DNA of 29,308 bases, taken from a virus. The notes under the pieces are model-generated. The model was not told the DNA's origin and made no database searches. It was given only the letters and a program-made list of their open reading frames with translations. Location: the IMG/VR virus record IMGVR_UViG_3300025671_000358, positions 1-29,308 of that record, one strand, 5' to 3'. Position numbers and translations under genes: made by a program. This document shows positions 1-9,095 of the stretch, in pieces; position 1 is the stretch's first letter; each line of letters begins with the position of its first letter.

Positions 1-106
1 GTATTGCATTGTTGATACCACTTGGAGCACAACCCTCACTAATATCAATAGAATTGATAGTAGAGTTGTTACCTGCGGTAGTATCATACTCTTTTATTCC
101 AGCCAT
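1..106 (-). CDS. Tail fibre protein, N-terminal fragment (cut by window edge)
   Basis: Only the first 35 codons are inside the window; the gene runs off the left edge. The visible start reads MAGIKEYDTTAGNNSTINSI and continues with an 'SEGCAPSGINNAI' stretch. This matches the N-terminal pattern common in phage tail fibre or tail-collar proteins (a short 'IxEYxTTAxNN' opening followed by 'EGxxPSxxNNAIR'), the part that usually anchors the fibre to the tail. An AAGGAG-type ribosome site lies just upstream of the ATG. It follows the internal virion genes, the usual place for fibres. The receptor-binding part is outside the window, so specificity cannot be judged. Confidence 0.7.
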   Translation of the reverse strand, partial: MAGIKEYDTTAGNNSTINSIDISEGCAPSGINNAI

Positions 107-144
107 TTTTTTTATTGTTCTCCTTTTAAGTTATTATACAACAT

Positions 145-3072
145 CTACTGTTGTTCTTGTTGTTGACTAATTGCTTTGTCTAAAAATTCTGCTGGTTCTC
201 TACTTAGATCAGCTAGAACATTGTTTAATATATAAGTTTTAAACCATTTGCTTAATGGTTCGGCATTTTTAGGCAAATCCTCTTGTAACATTTTGATAGC
301 TAATTCGGGATCTAGCATCGCATCAATCATTATTTGTTCTGCAACTTCAGTAGGATTAAATCCTAATCTACTGGATAACCATTGAGAAATAGCAAAAACA
401 CCTCTTCCTTTAACAATACCATACCAACTAGCTAAGACTATTCTCAATCTGTTACTAGCCTCTGATAAAGGTCTAGTAGGAGATCCAGTGGTAATTTGTG
501 CATTGATAGCATCAAAAAATACTAATTGATCTCTAACATCTTTTAATATTTTCATTTCTTTAGGGGAATAAATTACCTCTAAAGCCTCTCTAGTTGATTG
601 ATTTTGAAACAATCCATCTATAGTACTTTTGCTTAGATAATAAGCGTCAATGTCTCCAGGAAGTTGTTTACCTGTTGTGATTTGTTTGATATATTCTCCT
701 ATAGATTTTCTAAAACCTAAAAAAGCCTCTCCAGTTTTATCTTCTTTTAGATAAGAAACAGCTTCTTGCATTAATCTTTTTGGATTTGGTGATGATAAAA
801 TTGTAGTCACAGTTTGAACTGGATTTTTATTTAAAAACAAAGAAGCAGTGGTCATTTGTCTTAGTTTAGTTTTGTCTGATAAAAGACCTTTTGCTTTTTC
901 CATTTTATTTTGGAAATCTTTTAATGATTCTACTTTTTTACCAAAAGTTTTCTGATAGGTATCTATTTCTTTTTTAATAGCTGGGAATCTTTTTAATATT
1001 TCATAATAATTTTCTTTAAACTTTTCTATTCTACTAGGAATAAATTCTCCTTTTGTTCCTGTAATATAGTTAGCTAAATCAGTTATTAAATAATCTCTAA
1101 CAGCTTCCTTAGCAACAACCTCATTATCAGAACCTTCTATTATATTCTTTAAGTTTTCGGCAGCCTCTAATGCACCGCCTTTTTTGGTGTAAATAAACTT
1201 ACTAGCTAGTTGACTCTCAGGAATAGCAGCAGCACCTTGTTGATATTTTTTAGCAAACTCATTCCCAACACTAGTTCTAAATTTAGGAACAAATGTGTTC
1301 TTATAAAAATCAAAAGCTCTTTTAGCTCTTTGCCCAAAAGCATCATTTCTTTTAGCTACTTCTTCAACTAAACCATCGATTACTTCTTTTAGTTCTGTTA
1401 ATCTATTAGCTACTTCGCCACCTAATTGAATATCAGCCCTAGAACCCCTTATTGCCTCTGATAGGTAAGGTCTAATACTTTGTAAGTCTCCATAAGATAG
1501 AGGTCTTTGTTTCTTTGGTCTAATTGCTTTTTGGATCGGCACAAAACCAATAACTTTATTCTTTGGAATTTTTTCGCCTTTTAAATATTTTTGCAAATCT
1601 TTAATAAAACTAAATGATTTAACCCTATCTGGTGTAGTATCATCTAAAACACCTCTTGTTGAAGTAATGTCTTTCATAACTTCTTTTAATGATTTTGTTG
1701 TGTCTCCAACTTCTACTTTTAGATTAGGATCAATAGTTAACTCAAAATTAGGATCGATAGCTTTATATAAATCGTTTTTTTGAGTAGTTGTTCTTACTAA
1801 TTCTTCAGATACAGCTTTTTCTAATTTAATAGATGCTTGTGACTTTATTTGTGAAGGATAAGAATTTTGAAGATCATTAACAATTTCTGTTAGGTCATCT
1901 TGTGCTTCTCTAACCTTAATATCTTTATCTTTTAATGTTGCTTCAACAAAGTCTTGAGAAGATATGCCCGATCCTACTTTTGGTATTAACTTATCTCTTT
2001 CTTGAGTAAGTTGTTTAATATTAGAAACTCTTCTGTCAAAAAAGAATTTGTTAGTTTCTGCTTTGTTAACTAATCCTTTTTCTAACCCTATTAAACCAAT
2101 GTTTTTAGATATAGTTCCTGTAGTTGGTTTGACTCCAACTTCTTGTGCTCTAGTAATATTTTGTTGTAATGTATTAATTAAGTTATTTCTAGCTTCTTCA
2201 TTAACAACAAATTTCCCGTCTTTTATTTTTAATATATCAGCCTCTTTTGCTATATTGGTAGCAACATTCTCTTGCATTTTTGTTTTGGAAAAAGGAGTTG
2301 CAAATTCTTTAAACACACCACCAACAAAAGATCCAACTGGTTTAATAAATTTACTAATAGCAACATCAGCAACTGGCCCAGCAACCAATGTTTCAGCACC
2401 TACTTTAGCTCTTTTCATTATATTAGAATCAGCTTGTTGAATGTCAGTAGGCCCACCTACTAAATCTCCTAATGTAGCTGCATCTTGAGGGTTAGTGACA
2501 ACAAAATCTGCTAATGCTGCTCCAGTTAAACCACTAATATATTCTATAATTTTTTGTGGTTTGCCTTTTAATTTGTTAAGAATAGGAACTGCTTCTTTTA
2601 GTTTTTTTGATTTTAATAATAATTGAGTACCTTTAAAAGCAGTTGTGGCTGGTAATCCATATTGAATTAAAGTAGAAGTTAGATCTTCAAATGTTCCGCT
2701 AGTTTTAACTTCAGGAATTGTTTCGTCTATTTTTTTAGCAATATCTTCTTTTCCTGCTATATCAAAAGGTAATTGTAATGTACTAGAGAGTATGTCTCTT
2801 CCAGATTTTAATAATGGAGTAGCTCCACCTAATGTACTTCTTAAAGCAAATTTCTTTAATGGATCTCCTTGTGTTGCAGCATTAATGTCAATTTCTATCT
2901 GTTTACTTTTAGGTTCTTGTTTAACTATTTTAGTAGGGCCTAAAAATCTATATTCAAACTCTTCTTTAGATAGTTTGTCGGAATAAAACTTATTATAAGT
3001 CTTGTCAGACAAGGTTTGATCATCTAACTTATCGTATTGGGGATATTTTTGCCTAAATTGATTGATATCCAT
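145..3072 (-). CDS. Large internal virion / DNA-ejection-type protein
   Basis: This 975-residue protein is the longest in the window. It opens with MDINQFRQKYPQYDKLDDQT and a following 'KFYSDKLSKEEFEYRF' segment, an N-terminal module seen on many large virion-associated proteins of marine podoviruses. The body is rich in Lys, Glu and Ile, looks mostly helical, and has hydrophobic Gly/Ala stretches around residues 125-245. I see no clear lysozyme or transglycosylase motif. Size, late position before the fibre, and head-to-tail arrangement with the 344- and 272-residue proteins suggest one of the proteins ejected into the host to build a trans-envelope channel, as in T7 and P22. Role inferred from context; a minor tail protein is the alternative. 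Confidence 0.55.
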   Translation of the reverse strand: MDINQFRQKYPQYDKLDDQTLSDKTYNKFYSDKLSKEEFEYRFLGPTKIVKQEPKSKQIEIDINAATQGDPLKKFALRSTLGGATPLLKSGRDILSSTLQLPFDIAGKEDIAKKIDETIPEVKTSGTFEDLTSTLIQYGLPATTAFKGTQLLLKSKKLKEAVPILNKLKGKPQKIIEYISGLTGAALADFVVTNPQDAATLGDLVGGPTDIQQADSNIMKRAKVGAETLVAGPVADVAISKFIKPVGSFVGGVFKEFATPFSKTKMQENVATNIAKEADILKIKDGKFVVNEEARNNLINTLQQNITRAQEVGVKPTTGTISKNIGLIGLEKGLVNKAETNKFFFDRRVSNIKQLTQERDKLIPKVGSGISSQDFVEATLKDKDIKVREAQDDLTEIVNDLQNSYPSQIKSQASIKLEKAVSEELVRTTTQKNDLYKAIDPNFELTIDPNLKVEVGDTTKSLKEVMKDITSTRGVLDDTTPDRVKSFSFIKDLQKYLKGEKIPKNKVIGFVPIQKAIRPKKQRPLSYGDLQSIRPYLSEAIRGSRADIQLGGEVANRLTELKEVIDGLVEEVAKRNDAFGQRAKRAFDFYKNTFVPKFRTSVGNEFAKKYQQGAAAIPESQLASKFIYTKKGGALEAAENLKNIIEGSDNEVVAKEAVRDYLITDLANYITGTKGEFIPSRIEKFKENYYEILKRFPAIKKEIDTYQKTFGKKVESLKDFQNKMEKAKGLLSDKTKLRQMTTASLFLNKNPVQTVTTILSSPNPKRLMQEAVSYLKEDKTGEAFLGFRKSIGEYIKQITTGKQLPGDIDAYYLSKSTIDGLFQNQSTREALEVIYSPKEMKILKDVRDQLVFFDAINAQITTGSPTRPLSEASNRLRIVLASWYGIVKGRGVFAISQWLSSRLGFNPTEVAEQIMIDAMLDPELAIKMLQEDLPKNAEPLSKWFKTYILNNVLADLSREPAEFLDKAISQQQEQQ

Positions 3073-4107
3073 TTAATCTAAATAACCTAAAGGATCTTCA
3101 AGTTCTAATTGTTGATCATAGTCATAAGGATCAATGCCATAATCATAAATACTATTGGAAAGTCCAGCGTTTGGATTAATTTTATTAAAGAAAGTCAAAT
3201 TAGACTGTGCTCTATCTTCCGCTCTTTTTCTATACATTTCTAAAAGACTGATCATATTTTGAGGACTATTTGAAATTCCTTTTATTTGATCTAAAGCAGC
3301 TCTAAAATCAGCATCAGTAATTCTCCCGTCTGGGTTATTTGCTTTTGCTATAGAATAAGCAATTGTTGTATATAGAGATCTTTTTTTATCACTTTGACCA
3401 GCAATTTCTTCTAATAAGTCTTTGTTTTTTCTTAAAAACTCACTTTCACTAATTTGTTTACCATCACTTGACAAAAATGTTAAATTTAATGTTTGGTCTA
3501 TTGTATTTCTAATATTATCAATTGCTGTCACTGTTGCAGCTGGGATATCTGCTGTTAAAGTTTTTGGATCTTTTAAAATATCTGTTAATAAATCAATATC
3601 TTGTACTAATGTTCCAGTATCTCTTAATTGAGTTATTATTTCTGTCTCAATTTTTTGACCACCTATTTCACTAGGAGTACCAGATATTTGTACTTTCTTT
3701 AACTGAGATCTTGTTTCTACTGGAAGAGATGCAAATTCTTGTGTTGTTAATGTTTGAGTACTACCATCTGGTAGTGAAAAAGTCATAATATCAGAAGCAG
3801 ATAATTCTGGTGGTTGGGTTGCCTCATATAATGTAGTTCCTAGTTCTAAACCTTGTAAGGCTCTAGCTAAGTCAGATTGTTCTTTTTGTTGTAATCCCGC
3901 TTGAGCACCAGTACCAGCAGCTAAAAGAACTTCTCCTAGCCCGACAGGTCTATCTCTTACTCCCATTAAAGGAAGAACACCTGAAGATGCACCGAGTAAA
4001 CCAGCTTGTAATCTTGTTTGTTGTGGAGATAATAGACTCTGTAGTTGTTTTGGATCTGGCATTAATTGAGGAATTAAACCAGCATATTTTTCGTATATAT
4101 TTGCCAT
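3073..4107 (-). CDS. Putative internal virion protein (344 aa)
   Basis: No family recognised with certainty. The N-terminal third is Leu/Gly/Ala/Gln-rich (for example 'LQAGLLGASSGVLPLMG' and 'GEVLLAAGTGAQAGLQQKEQ'), a composition common in phage ejection proteins. The rest is a more ordinary charged alpha-helical protein, and the C-terminus is acidic and tyrosine-rich ('YDYGIDPYDYDQQLELEDP'). Its start overlaps the stop of the upstream 272-residue gene by one base and its stop abuts the start of the 975-residue gene, so the three are probably co-translated and used together. Assignment as internal virion protein rests on position and composition only. Confidence 0.45.
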   Translation of the reverse strand: MANIYEKYAGLIPQLMPDPKQLQSLLSPQQTRLQAGLLGASSGVLPLMGVRDRPVGLGEVLLAAGTGAQAGLQQKEQSDLARALQGLELGTTLYEATQPPELSASDIMTFSLPDGSTQTLTTQEFASLPVETRSQLKKVQISGTPSEIGGQKIETEIITQLRDTGTLVQDIDLLTDILKDPKTLTADIPAATVTAIDNIRNTIDQTLNLTFLSSDGKQISESEFLRKNKDLLEEIAGQSDKKRSLYTTIAYSIAKANNPDGRITDADFRAALDQIKGISNSPQNMISLLEMYRKRAEDRAQSNLTFFNKINPNAGLSNSIYDYGIDPYDYDQQLELEDPLGYLD

Positions 4108-4925
4108 TATGCAAATGCTCCTAATAGACCACCGCCAATCGCACCAGCCATTGGGCCAATTCCTGGAACTAAACCAGCTAACTGAGCACCACCTAAAGCA
4201 CCACCTAACAAGTTAGCACCTAAGTTTCTATAGATAGGTTGTGCAGATACTGTTTGTTGAGATGTTGGAGCACCAATCGATGCTAAGTATTCTCTTAGTT
4301 TAGTGTAAGGTTTTTGTTGTTCAAATTGGAATCTTTGCATTGCATCCGCTAGGGCAGCTTCTTGCATTGCTTCACGTTGTTGACCAACTTGTGCTAGTCT
4401 TGAAATATCAGCATAATCTTGTTGTGCCATTTGAGGAGCTAATTGAGCAGCTTGTAATTGTCTTGCTCTTTCTTGTTGATATGCACCACCATAGATTTGT
4501 GAAGCAAGATCACCGAGTCTTTGACCAGCAGTTTCTGCCATTGCACCAGAACCATATCTGCCACCTTTGGCAAACATCGAACCTAATTGGCTTTGAACAT
4601 CACCCGCAGCTCTTTGGAATGTTTGTTGTAAGTAAGGGTTAGTTGCTGGATCTAAGTATTGACCAGATAAAATGTTTTGAATTTCTTGTTGTGCTGAACC
4701 AAGTAATGGACTACCAGCTAAAGCACGTTGTTCTTGTAATCGCATTGCAGCTTCTGTTTGACCAGAAAAAGGCACATAGGTAGCCTCTGGGAAGTATTGA
4801 GGTACATCTGACTGATATAACTGTTGTGCTTGTTGTAGAGCTTCTTCGTAATATGGTCTAGTAAACTCAGAAGGTTCTGCTGTTACTGTCGTTGCTTGTT
4901 GTGTTGGTTGTGATCCTTTACTCAT
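4107..4925 (-). CDS. Gln/Ala-rich tail or internal virion protein (272 aa)
   Basis: The protein is strongly enriched in Gln and Ala, with a long helical middle ('QQERARQLQAAQLAPQMAQQ'), a central Gly-rich stretch ('FAKGGRYGSGAMAET') and a hydrophobic glycine-zipper C-terminus ending 'GIGPMAGAIGGGLLGAFA'. This type of protein is recurrent in marine podovirus genomes just before the large internal virion proteins. The amphipathic Gly-rich tail would suit membrane insertion during DNA ejection. It overlaps the upstream GNAT-like gene by 4 bases (ATGA). The membrane role is inferred; a plain tail structural protein is also possible. Confidence 0.5.
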   Translation of the reverse strand: MSKGSQPTQQATTVTAEPSEFTRPYYEEALQQAQQLYQSDVPQYFPEATYVPFSGQTEAAMRLQEQRALAGSPLLGSAQQEIQNILSGQYLDPATNPYLQQTFQRAAGDVQSQLGSMFAKGGRYGSGAMAETAGQRLGDLASQIYGGAYQQERARQLQAAQLAPQMAQQDYADISRLAQVGQQREAMQEAALADAMQRFQFEQQKPYTKLREYLASIGAPTSQQTVSAQPIYRNLGANLLGGALGGAQLAGLVPGIGPMAGAIGGGLLGAFA

Positions 4926-5332
4926 TTTAGTTCCTTTACAAAATATACTGCTTGAGGTTTATAATCTCTCAAAACTTTTGTCCATCCTTTCCTTCCAACA
5001 ATCTCTAATCGTTGGCAGTTGTTTCTTTTGGCCCAATCTTCGACTTTACTTGTCACTAGGTCTAGCCATGATTCCATATTAGAGCCACCAGCTAAAACCC
5101 AACGCATCACCCTCAGTTGAGGATAATCGCAAACCTCAGTAACAAAAGATGCTTCTATTCCGTCATTCCAACTAATCCATAGTTGCATCCTATTTTGCTT
5201 TATATACTCAAGTATATCATAACTAGAGTATGATCCGTCTAAGGCTTTCTCTATTTGGGGTTTAACTTGTGACCAAATAAACTCTAAATCTTCTACAGGT
5301 ACTTGTGTTATTACCCTACCCAATGATGACAT
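4922..5332 (-). CDS. Small acetyltransferase-fold-like phage protein
   Basis: The central to C-terminal part ('LRVMRWVLAGGSNMESWL', then 'VEDWAKRNNCQRLEIVGRKG', then 'WTKVLRDYKP') resembles small GNAT-like proteins that sit in the tail modules of many podoviruses: a beta segment, a 'WA..NNC..LEIVGR.GW...L' segment, and a short C-terminal strand. The catalytic function is unproven and these phage versions are often called hypothetical. I placed the start at the internal methionine (MSSLGRV) at 5332, about 136 residues, because the longer version from 5365 has no ribosome site and overlaps the upstream gene by 50 bases. It couples downstream through an ATGA overlap. Confidence 0.55.
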   Translation of the reverse strand: MSSLGRVITQVPVEDLEFIWSQVKPQIEKALDGSYSSYDILEYIKQNRMQLWISWNDGIEASFVTEVCDYPQLRVMRWVLAGGSNMESWLDLVTSKVEDWAKRNNCQRLEIVGRKGWTKVLRDYKPQAVYFVKELK

Positions 5333-5633
5333 ATTTAAATGTTCTTGTACTTGAACCAGATCCATGATTCATAGTCGCTGTTCCATTGCCAATATCAGTA
5401 AAATGAATATGGGCATTAGCAGCATTATTAGTTGTAGGCATTAATAAAATAACACTATTACCACCTATTCTTGCATCTGTTAGAATAGTCGTTGTACTAG
5501 AGTTTGTTAAAGTTATTTCACCTGTAGAGTTAATCTTTCCATCTAAAATATTATTAATAGCATTAGCAGTTAATCGATTCTGTTCATCTTGATTATCTGT
5601 AAATGTAGGTACTTTAAGAAAGTTCTGTGTCAT
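5316..5633 (-). CDS. Small conserved virion-module protein (105 aa)
   Basis: A helical N-terminus with 'NRLTANAINNILDGKINSTG' is followed by a Thr/Ser/Asn-rich beta region ('EITLTNSSTTTILTDARIGG', 'VILLMPTTNNAANAHIHFTD') and a final 'RTFKYVIIG'. This arrangement (AxNNILDGKINSTG, then DxRxGxxSVILxMPTT) recurs in short proteins of podovirus tail modules. It probably forms a small beta-sandwich on the virion. It overlaps the upstream 478-residue gene by 4 bases and the next gene by 17 bases, so it is translated as part of the late transcript. Function unknown. Confidence 0.6.
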   Translation of the reverse strand: MTQNFLKVPTFTDNQDEQNRLTANAINNILDGKINSTGEITLTNSSTTTILTDARIGGNSVILLMPTTNNAANAHIHFTDIGNGTATMNHGSGSSTRTFKYVIIG

Positions 5634-7066
5634 CGTTTACCTTCATTAACGAGTTCAGCATCAAATCCTAAACAATCATCAAAGTCGCCTGTAATATTTA
5701 ATTGAACTTTATGATATCGACCAGTACATCTCATGGGAGCATCACCACTATCCGTTAGACTAATAGCAGATTTTAGTGTCTCTGTATCTCCTTGTCGATC
5801 AATAGAAGAAGTTTGAACTGTTGTTGTTCCCCCACTTACAATAGGTCGAACATTTCTTAAACTTGATCTTCTTCCTTCTAATTCTATTTGACTAGATAAT
5901 AATTTAGCAGTTCCTGGTGTACCCGAAAAGGTAGCTAGTTTTTTATCAGTATCAAAAGCAGATAAGAATAATCTTGATCCTGCCCAAAAGGGTGAATCTA
6001 AGGATAGGTTAAGATCATCAATACTAGCACTAATCGTATCTAGTTCTTCTAATGTATAACCAGGTGTTTGTGCTTGTCCTAAGATTTGTGTATTAACTTC
6101 TCCTGTTGACCAGCGTTGGGTTAAATAGTTATACATAATTAATTTGTTTAACTCTCCACTTGAACTTTGAGAAGGATAAGCCCAAACAATTAATTGATTA
6201 CGAGGATCAACAGCACCTGAGATTCTATCCGAGTATGTATTGGATAAATCATTAAAGAAAAACTTGTTTATTTTATTAGCACCAATCGGAACAGATGTTC
6301 GACCATTGAACATATAGAAACCATCTTCTGCTAAGAAGTAATAACTGTTTGCATATTGAACAACACTGCCTGATTTTAATACGCCTATATTAGAATCTAC
6401 TTTTGTGAATTGAAAAATTAATGGAGTTCCCACATAATCGCCACGATAAATAGCTCGTTCCATAAAGGCGACAAGATACTCTCCACCTTTAATCATTTGG
6501 AGTTGTCCATGATCTCCGACTAAATCTTGGAAATCAGATTGAGTGGTTTGAGATACAGTGAAATCAGTAGGATCATTAATGGCAGACCAACGAACTCGTT
6601 GTGATTGACTCGCATTATAACCAGTCACTAAAAAGTCTCTGACAGTAGTAACAAACTTTGTCTGTAAAGAAACTAAATCAGCAAATTCTGTGGATGTTCC
6701 AATTTCATAAGATTGAATATTTTGTCCAATAGCAGAAGCAATAATACGATTACCAAAGATGGTAAAAGACCATTGACCTAAACTTGATACTGTGTATCCA
6801 CCAGATTTAGAAACATCACTAAAAGAAGAACCATCTAATAAATATAATTTAGAGCTGTCTCCCGCTATAACTCGTATTGTTCCGTCAGTAGAACGTAATA
6901 CTGCTAATCCTTGTGCTCTATTATCTAAGGCATCAGAAACAACATTAAGACTTGGAAGAGGTTTATAACCATCTCCATAAGGAATAACATTATTGGCTTC
7001 TAAACAACCAGGATTACGATAATCAGGTAAGTCCTTTAACAATTCTCCAAATTTTACAAAACTCAT
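5630..7066 (-). CDS. Putative tail protein, P22 gp10-like (stabilisation/beta-propeller type)
   Basis: This 478-residue protein begins with 'LPDYRNPGCLEANNVIPYGD', then 'GYKPLPSL', a layout typical of phage stabilisation / tail-hub proteins of the P22 gp10 type, which open by marking the polypeptide's pass through the tail (LPDYxNxG…N…Y…GYxPLP). The rest shows repeated beta-blade-like units such as 'LRSTDGTIRVIAGDSSKLYL', 'FTIFGNRIIASAIGQ', 'YYFLAEDGFYMFNGRTSVPI' and 'VWAYPSQSSSGELNKLIMYN'. Position after adaptor and structural genes fits a short-tail component. The family assignment is by pattern only; a structure prediction showing a propeller would support it. Confidence 0.55.
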   Translation of the reverse strand: MSFVKFGELLKDLPDYRNPGCLEANNVIPYGDGYKPLPSLNVVSDALDNRAQGLAVLRSTDGTIRVIAGDSSKLYLLDGSSFSDVSKSGGYTVSSLGQWSFTIFGNRIIASAIGQNIQSYEIGTSTEFADLVSLQTKFVTTVRDFLVTGYNASQSQRVRWSAINDPTDFTVSQTTQSDFQDLVGDHGQLQMIKGGEYLVAFMERAIYRGDYVGTPLIFQFTKVDSNIGVLKSGSVVQYANSYYFLAEDGFYMFNGRTSVPIGANKINKFFFNDLSNTYSDRISGAVDPRNQLIVWAYPSQSSSGELNKLIMYNYLTQRWSTGEVNTQILGQAQTPGYTLEELDTISASIDDLNLSLDSPFWAGSRLFLSAFDTDKKLATFSGTPGTAKLLSSQIELEGRRSSLRNVRPIVSGGTTTVQTSSIDRQGDTETLKSAISLTDSGDAPMRCTGRYHKVQLNITGDFDDCLGFDAELVNEGKR

Positions 7067-7076
7067 TTTTTATCCT

Positions 7077-8057
7077 TTATGCAGCTTCCCACGTTTCGTT
7101 GTTATTTGATGTTACATCAGTCCATGTTTCTGTTACATCAGAAGTTAATTCTGACCATGTTTCTGTTTCAGGTGATGTAATAATAGACCAATTAAATCCA
7201 ATCGGTGAAGCAATACTTGTTGTTGTTGCTTGTGCTGTTGTTATTAACACAGGTGAAAAGATAGCACTTGGATTAGAGGTTGTCGATACACTTGTGCTAA
7301 TTTCTTCAGGTTGTGCTGAAACTTCAAATGCTCCATTAGCAGTACTTGTTGCCTCAACATTAATTGAAGCATCATTGAATCTTGTGACGAGTAAATCAAC
7401 ATCAGCAATGGTGACTGCAGTTGATACAGCATCAGGAGTAGCAGGTCGAATACGAACATTATCCACAGTATCAATATTTGATACTGTACTAATAGAACTA
7501 TCACCAAACTTTGTTACTTGAGCAACAAAACTAGCTATAGTCGCAATAGTTGATACCGAAGAATCTGTTAATCGTATTCTTGTTGAATCGACATTAGCGA
7601 CAGTTGATACTGTAATAACTGCTGAAGGATTACCTGTTTCAATAACAGTAGGATCAACATCAGCAATCGTAGCACTTGTAGAAATACTAGCATCATTGAG
7701 TCTTGTAACAAGAACATCAACAGTGCCTATAGATACAGAAGTTGATACCGAAGCATCATTGGTAATTAAGAGACCACCAATCGCATTAACAGTAGCGTTA
7801 GTGCTAATACTACCACCATTCTCTCTAAGAGTGGTAGTAGCATAATTAGCAGAATCTAAAGAGTAAGGTAGGCTATCTAAATCTCCTAGTAGAACTAGGT
7901 TATCAATACTTGTTCCTACATTACCATAGTCAAAAAAACCACTGCCATCATAGGCAGTTTTTGTACTAGTCCATACACTAGAATCTAAACTTACAGGTAA
8001 GCTATCAAGCGTACCGAAGTTATCTAGTTGTTCTAATGTTAATGGGCCAGAAGGCAT
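7077..8057 (-). CDS. Repeat-built virion surface protein (326 aa)
   Basis: The protein has three repeat systems. Residues 15-28 and 58-71 share a 'G.LDSLP.SLDS..' motif. Residues 79-247 hold about eight imperfect units of 21-22 residues on the pattern 'NDASISTSATIADVDxxVTR'. The C-terminus has three 'ETWxxxT' units ('ETWSELTSDVTETWTDVTSN'). It contains almost no Cys and is rich in Ser, Thr, Val, Ile and Asn, as expected for an extended beta-solenoid or stacked beta structure. Similar LDSLP…SLDS and ETWT repeats occur in marine phage tail-module proteins. It is likely a fibre, spike or decoration protein; which one cannot be told. Confidence 0.6.
   Translation of the reverse strand: MPSGPLTLEQLDNFGTLDSLPVSLDSSVWTSTKTAYDGSGFFDYGNVGTSIDNLVLLGDLDSLPYSLDSANYATTTLRENGGSISTNATVNAIGGLLITNDASVSTSVSIGTVDVLVTRLNDASISTSATIADVDPTVIETGNPSAVITVSTVANVDSTRIRLTDSSVSTIATIASFVAQVTKFGDSSISTVSNIDTVDNVRIRPATPDAVSTAVTIADVDLLVTRFNDASINVEATSTANGAFEVSAQPEEISTSVSTTSNPSAIFSPVLITTAQATTTSIASPIGFNWSIITSPETETWSELTSDVTETWTDVTSNNNETWEAA
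7317..7823 (-). repeat. About eight imperfect 63-66 bp coding repeats
   Basis: This is the DNA span of the 21-22 residue repeats in the gene above. Units start near residues 79, 100, 121, 142, 164, 185, 206 and 228 and share the core D-A/S-S-hydrophobic-S-T. The units differ at many positions, so the array is old or selected to vary. Length change by unequal recombination would keep the reading frame. Confidence 0.65.
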
Positions 8058-8452
8058 TAAGCAGCTGTGATGGTTAGATCACCAGATGATACTTTAAATA
8101 CGTCTCCCGCTTCAATAGTTTTAGATGAAGTAAATGCTCCGTAAAATAGTAAGTTACCAGCTGAAGAAGCATCAAAGATACCAAAGTGTGATACAGTACC
8201 GAATCCACCACCTGTAGCTTGATCGAAAGTTACATCGGCATTACTAGAAATAGATCCACTAGAAGCAGAACCAAAAGTAATGGCTTTTCTAACATAGGCA
8301 GTTCCAGAGGTAGAAACTTCTGTACCAGAAGCATCGTCTGCTGGATTGCTAGTAAACAGGGCTAGATAGACAGCTGCAGGAGCAGATGTACTAGCAGTTC
8401 CTGTAAAGTGATCGAGAAATTTATTCTCTAAGTAGTCTGACATTGCTGACAT
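8057..8452 (-). CDS. Conserved phage structural protein ('YLENKxLDH' family)
   Basis: The 131-residue protein starts MSAMSDYLENKFLDHFTGTA and continues with 'VYLALFTSNPADDASGTEVS', 'AYVRKAITFG', 'VTFDQATGGGFGTVSHFGIF' and 'GNLLFYGAFTSSKTIEAGD'. This order of motifs (YLENKxLDH, YxALFTxxP, GTEVS, YxR, GxVxxxGIxDA, LxxGxLxxxKxVxxGD) is a well-known small phage structural family, usually annotated as tail fibre-like or decoration protein. It is predicted to be an all-beta protein on the virion. A strong AAGGAG ribosome site precedes the ATG at 8452. Its stop overlaps the next gene's start by one base. Confidence 0.7.
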   Translation of the reverse strand: MSAMSDYLENKFLDHFTGTASTSAPAAVYLALFTSNPADDASGTEVSTSGTAYVRKAITFGSASSGSISSNADVTFDQATGGGFGTVSHFGIFDASSAGNLLFYGAFTSSKTIEAGDVFKVSSGDLTITAA

Positions 8453-8465
8453 TTTTTATTCTCCT

Positions 8466-9095
8466 TTATGGGTTTGCTGAGTCTGTTTTCATAGCAAAAG
8501 CAGTACGACCAGAATATCTGCCTTGCTCATCGTCTCTATTTATTAATTGTACAGCTTCATTATACAATGTTAACCATGTAGGTAATCGTTCATCGTTAAT
8601 GATATAAGGTTGAGCTTCCACCAAAGCACCATACAAATAAACTTGTGGGTAGTTAGAAAGAATATAATTAGTGGTATTAGAATTAGATAATGCTGGTATT
8701 TTACCAAAGTAAGATAATTTTAATGTATAGGTACTATCAGGAATAGGATTTAATTTAATCTCATTACCCATAATTGTATATTGTTGGGGTGTACCACTAG
8801 AATCTTTTAGGTTGTTTAATTCAATTTCTGTAGGGTTAACATAATCTAAAATGGCGTTAGGATTACTGTCAACAAAGAATTGTACCATTTCTAAAAAGTC
8901 ACTAGGCAAATCAATAAAAGCGTCACTAGCTGTTGTGGTTGTTGAAACTCTTTTCTGCATCACACGTAAACGTAAGATACGATTTAACTTAGATTCTGCT
9001 AATGTAATAAAATCAGGAATAACCGAAGTTAAATCAGATCGATTCAAGTAATTAGCAATACTTGTTTTGAGTTCTGTGTATGATGTTAATGCCAT
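8466..9095 (-). CDS. Head-tail adaptor protein (SU10-adaptor-like)
   Basis: The 209-residue protein has the pattern of podovirus adaptor proteins that sit under the portal: an N-terminal 'SYTELKTSIANYLNRSDLTS' helix, 'IPDFITLAESKLNRILRLRV', a 'VSTTTTASDAFIDLPSDFLE' segment, 'LKLSYFGKIPALSNSNTTNY' and a C-terminal helical region with 'LYGALVEAQPYI'. These features match the adaptor seen in phage SU10 and many marine podoviruses. The presence of an SU10-type major capsid protein two genes upstream supports this. It acts as a ring that joins the portal to the tail nozzle. Confidence 0.75.
   Translation of the reverse strand: MALTSYTELKTSIANYLNRSDLTSVIPDFITLAESKLNRILRLRVMQKRVSTTTTASDAFIDLPSDFLEMVQFFVDSNPNAILDYVNPTEIELNNLKDSSGTPQQYTIMGNEIKLNPIPDSTYTLKLSYFGKIPALSNSNTTNYILSNYPQVYLYGALVEAQPYIINDERLPTWLTLYNEAVQLINRDDEQGRYSGRTAFAMKTDSANP

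Noticed and set aside
2048-2440. 130-residue rightward frame inside the 975-residue gene
   Set aside because: Antisense to a long, well-formed late gene, with no ribosome site and a composition typical of a shadow frame.
7099-7521. 140-residue rightward frame over the repeat protein
   Set aside because: It is the mirror of the sense repeats and has no initiation signals; explained by the repeat's base composition.
7317-7823. Diversity-generating retroelement target
   Set aside because: There is no reverse transcriptase and no template repeat in the window; the variation is explained by ordinary repeat divergence.
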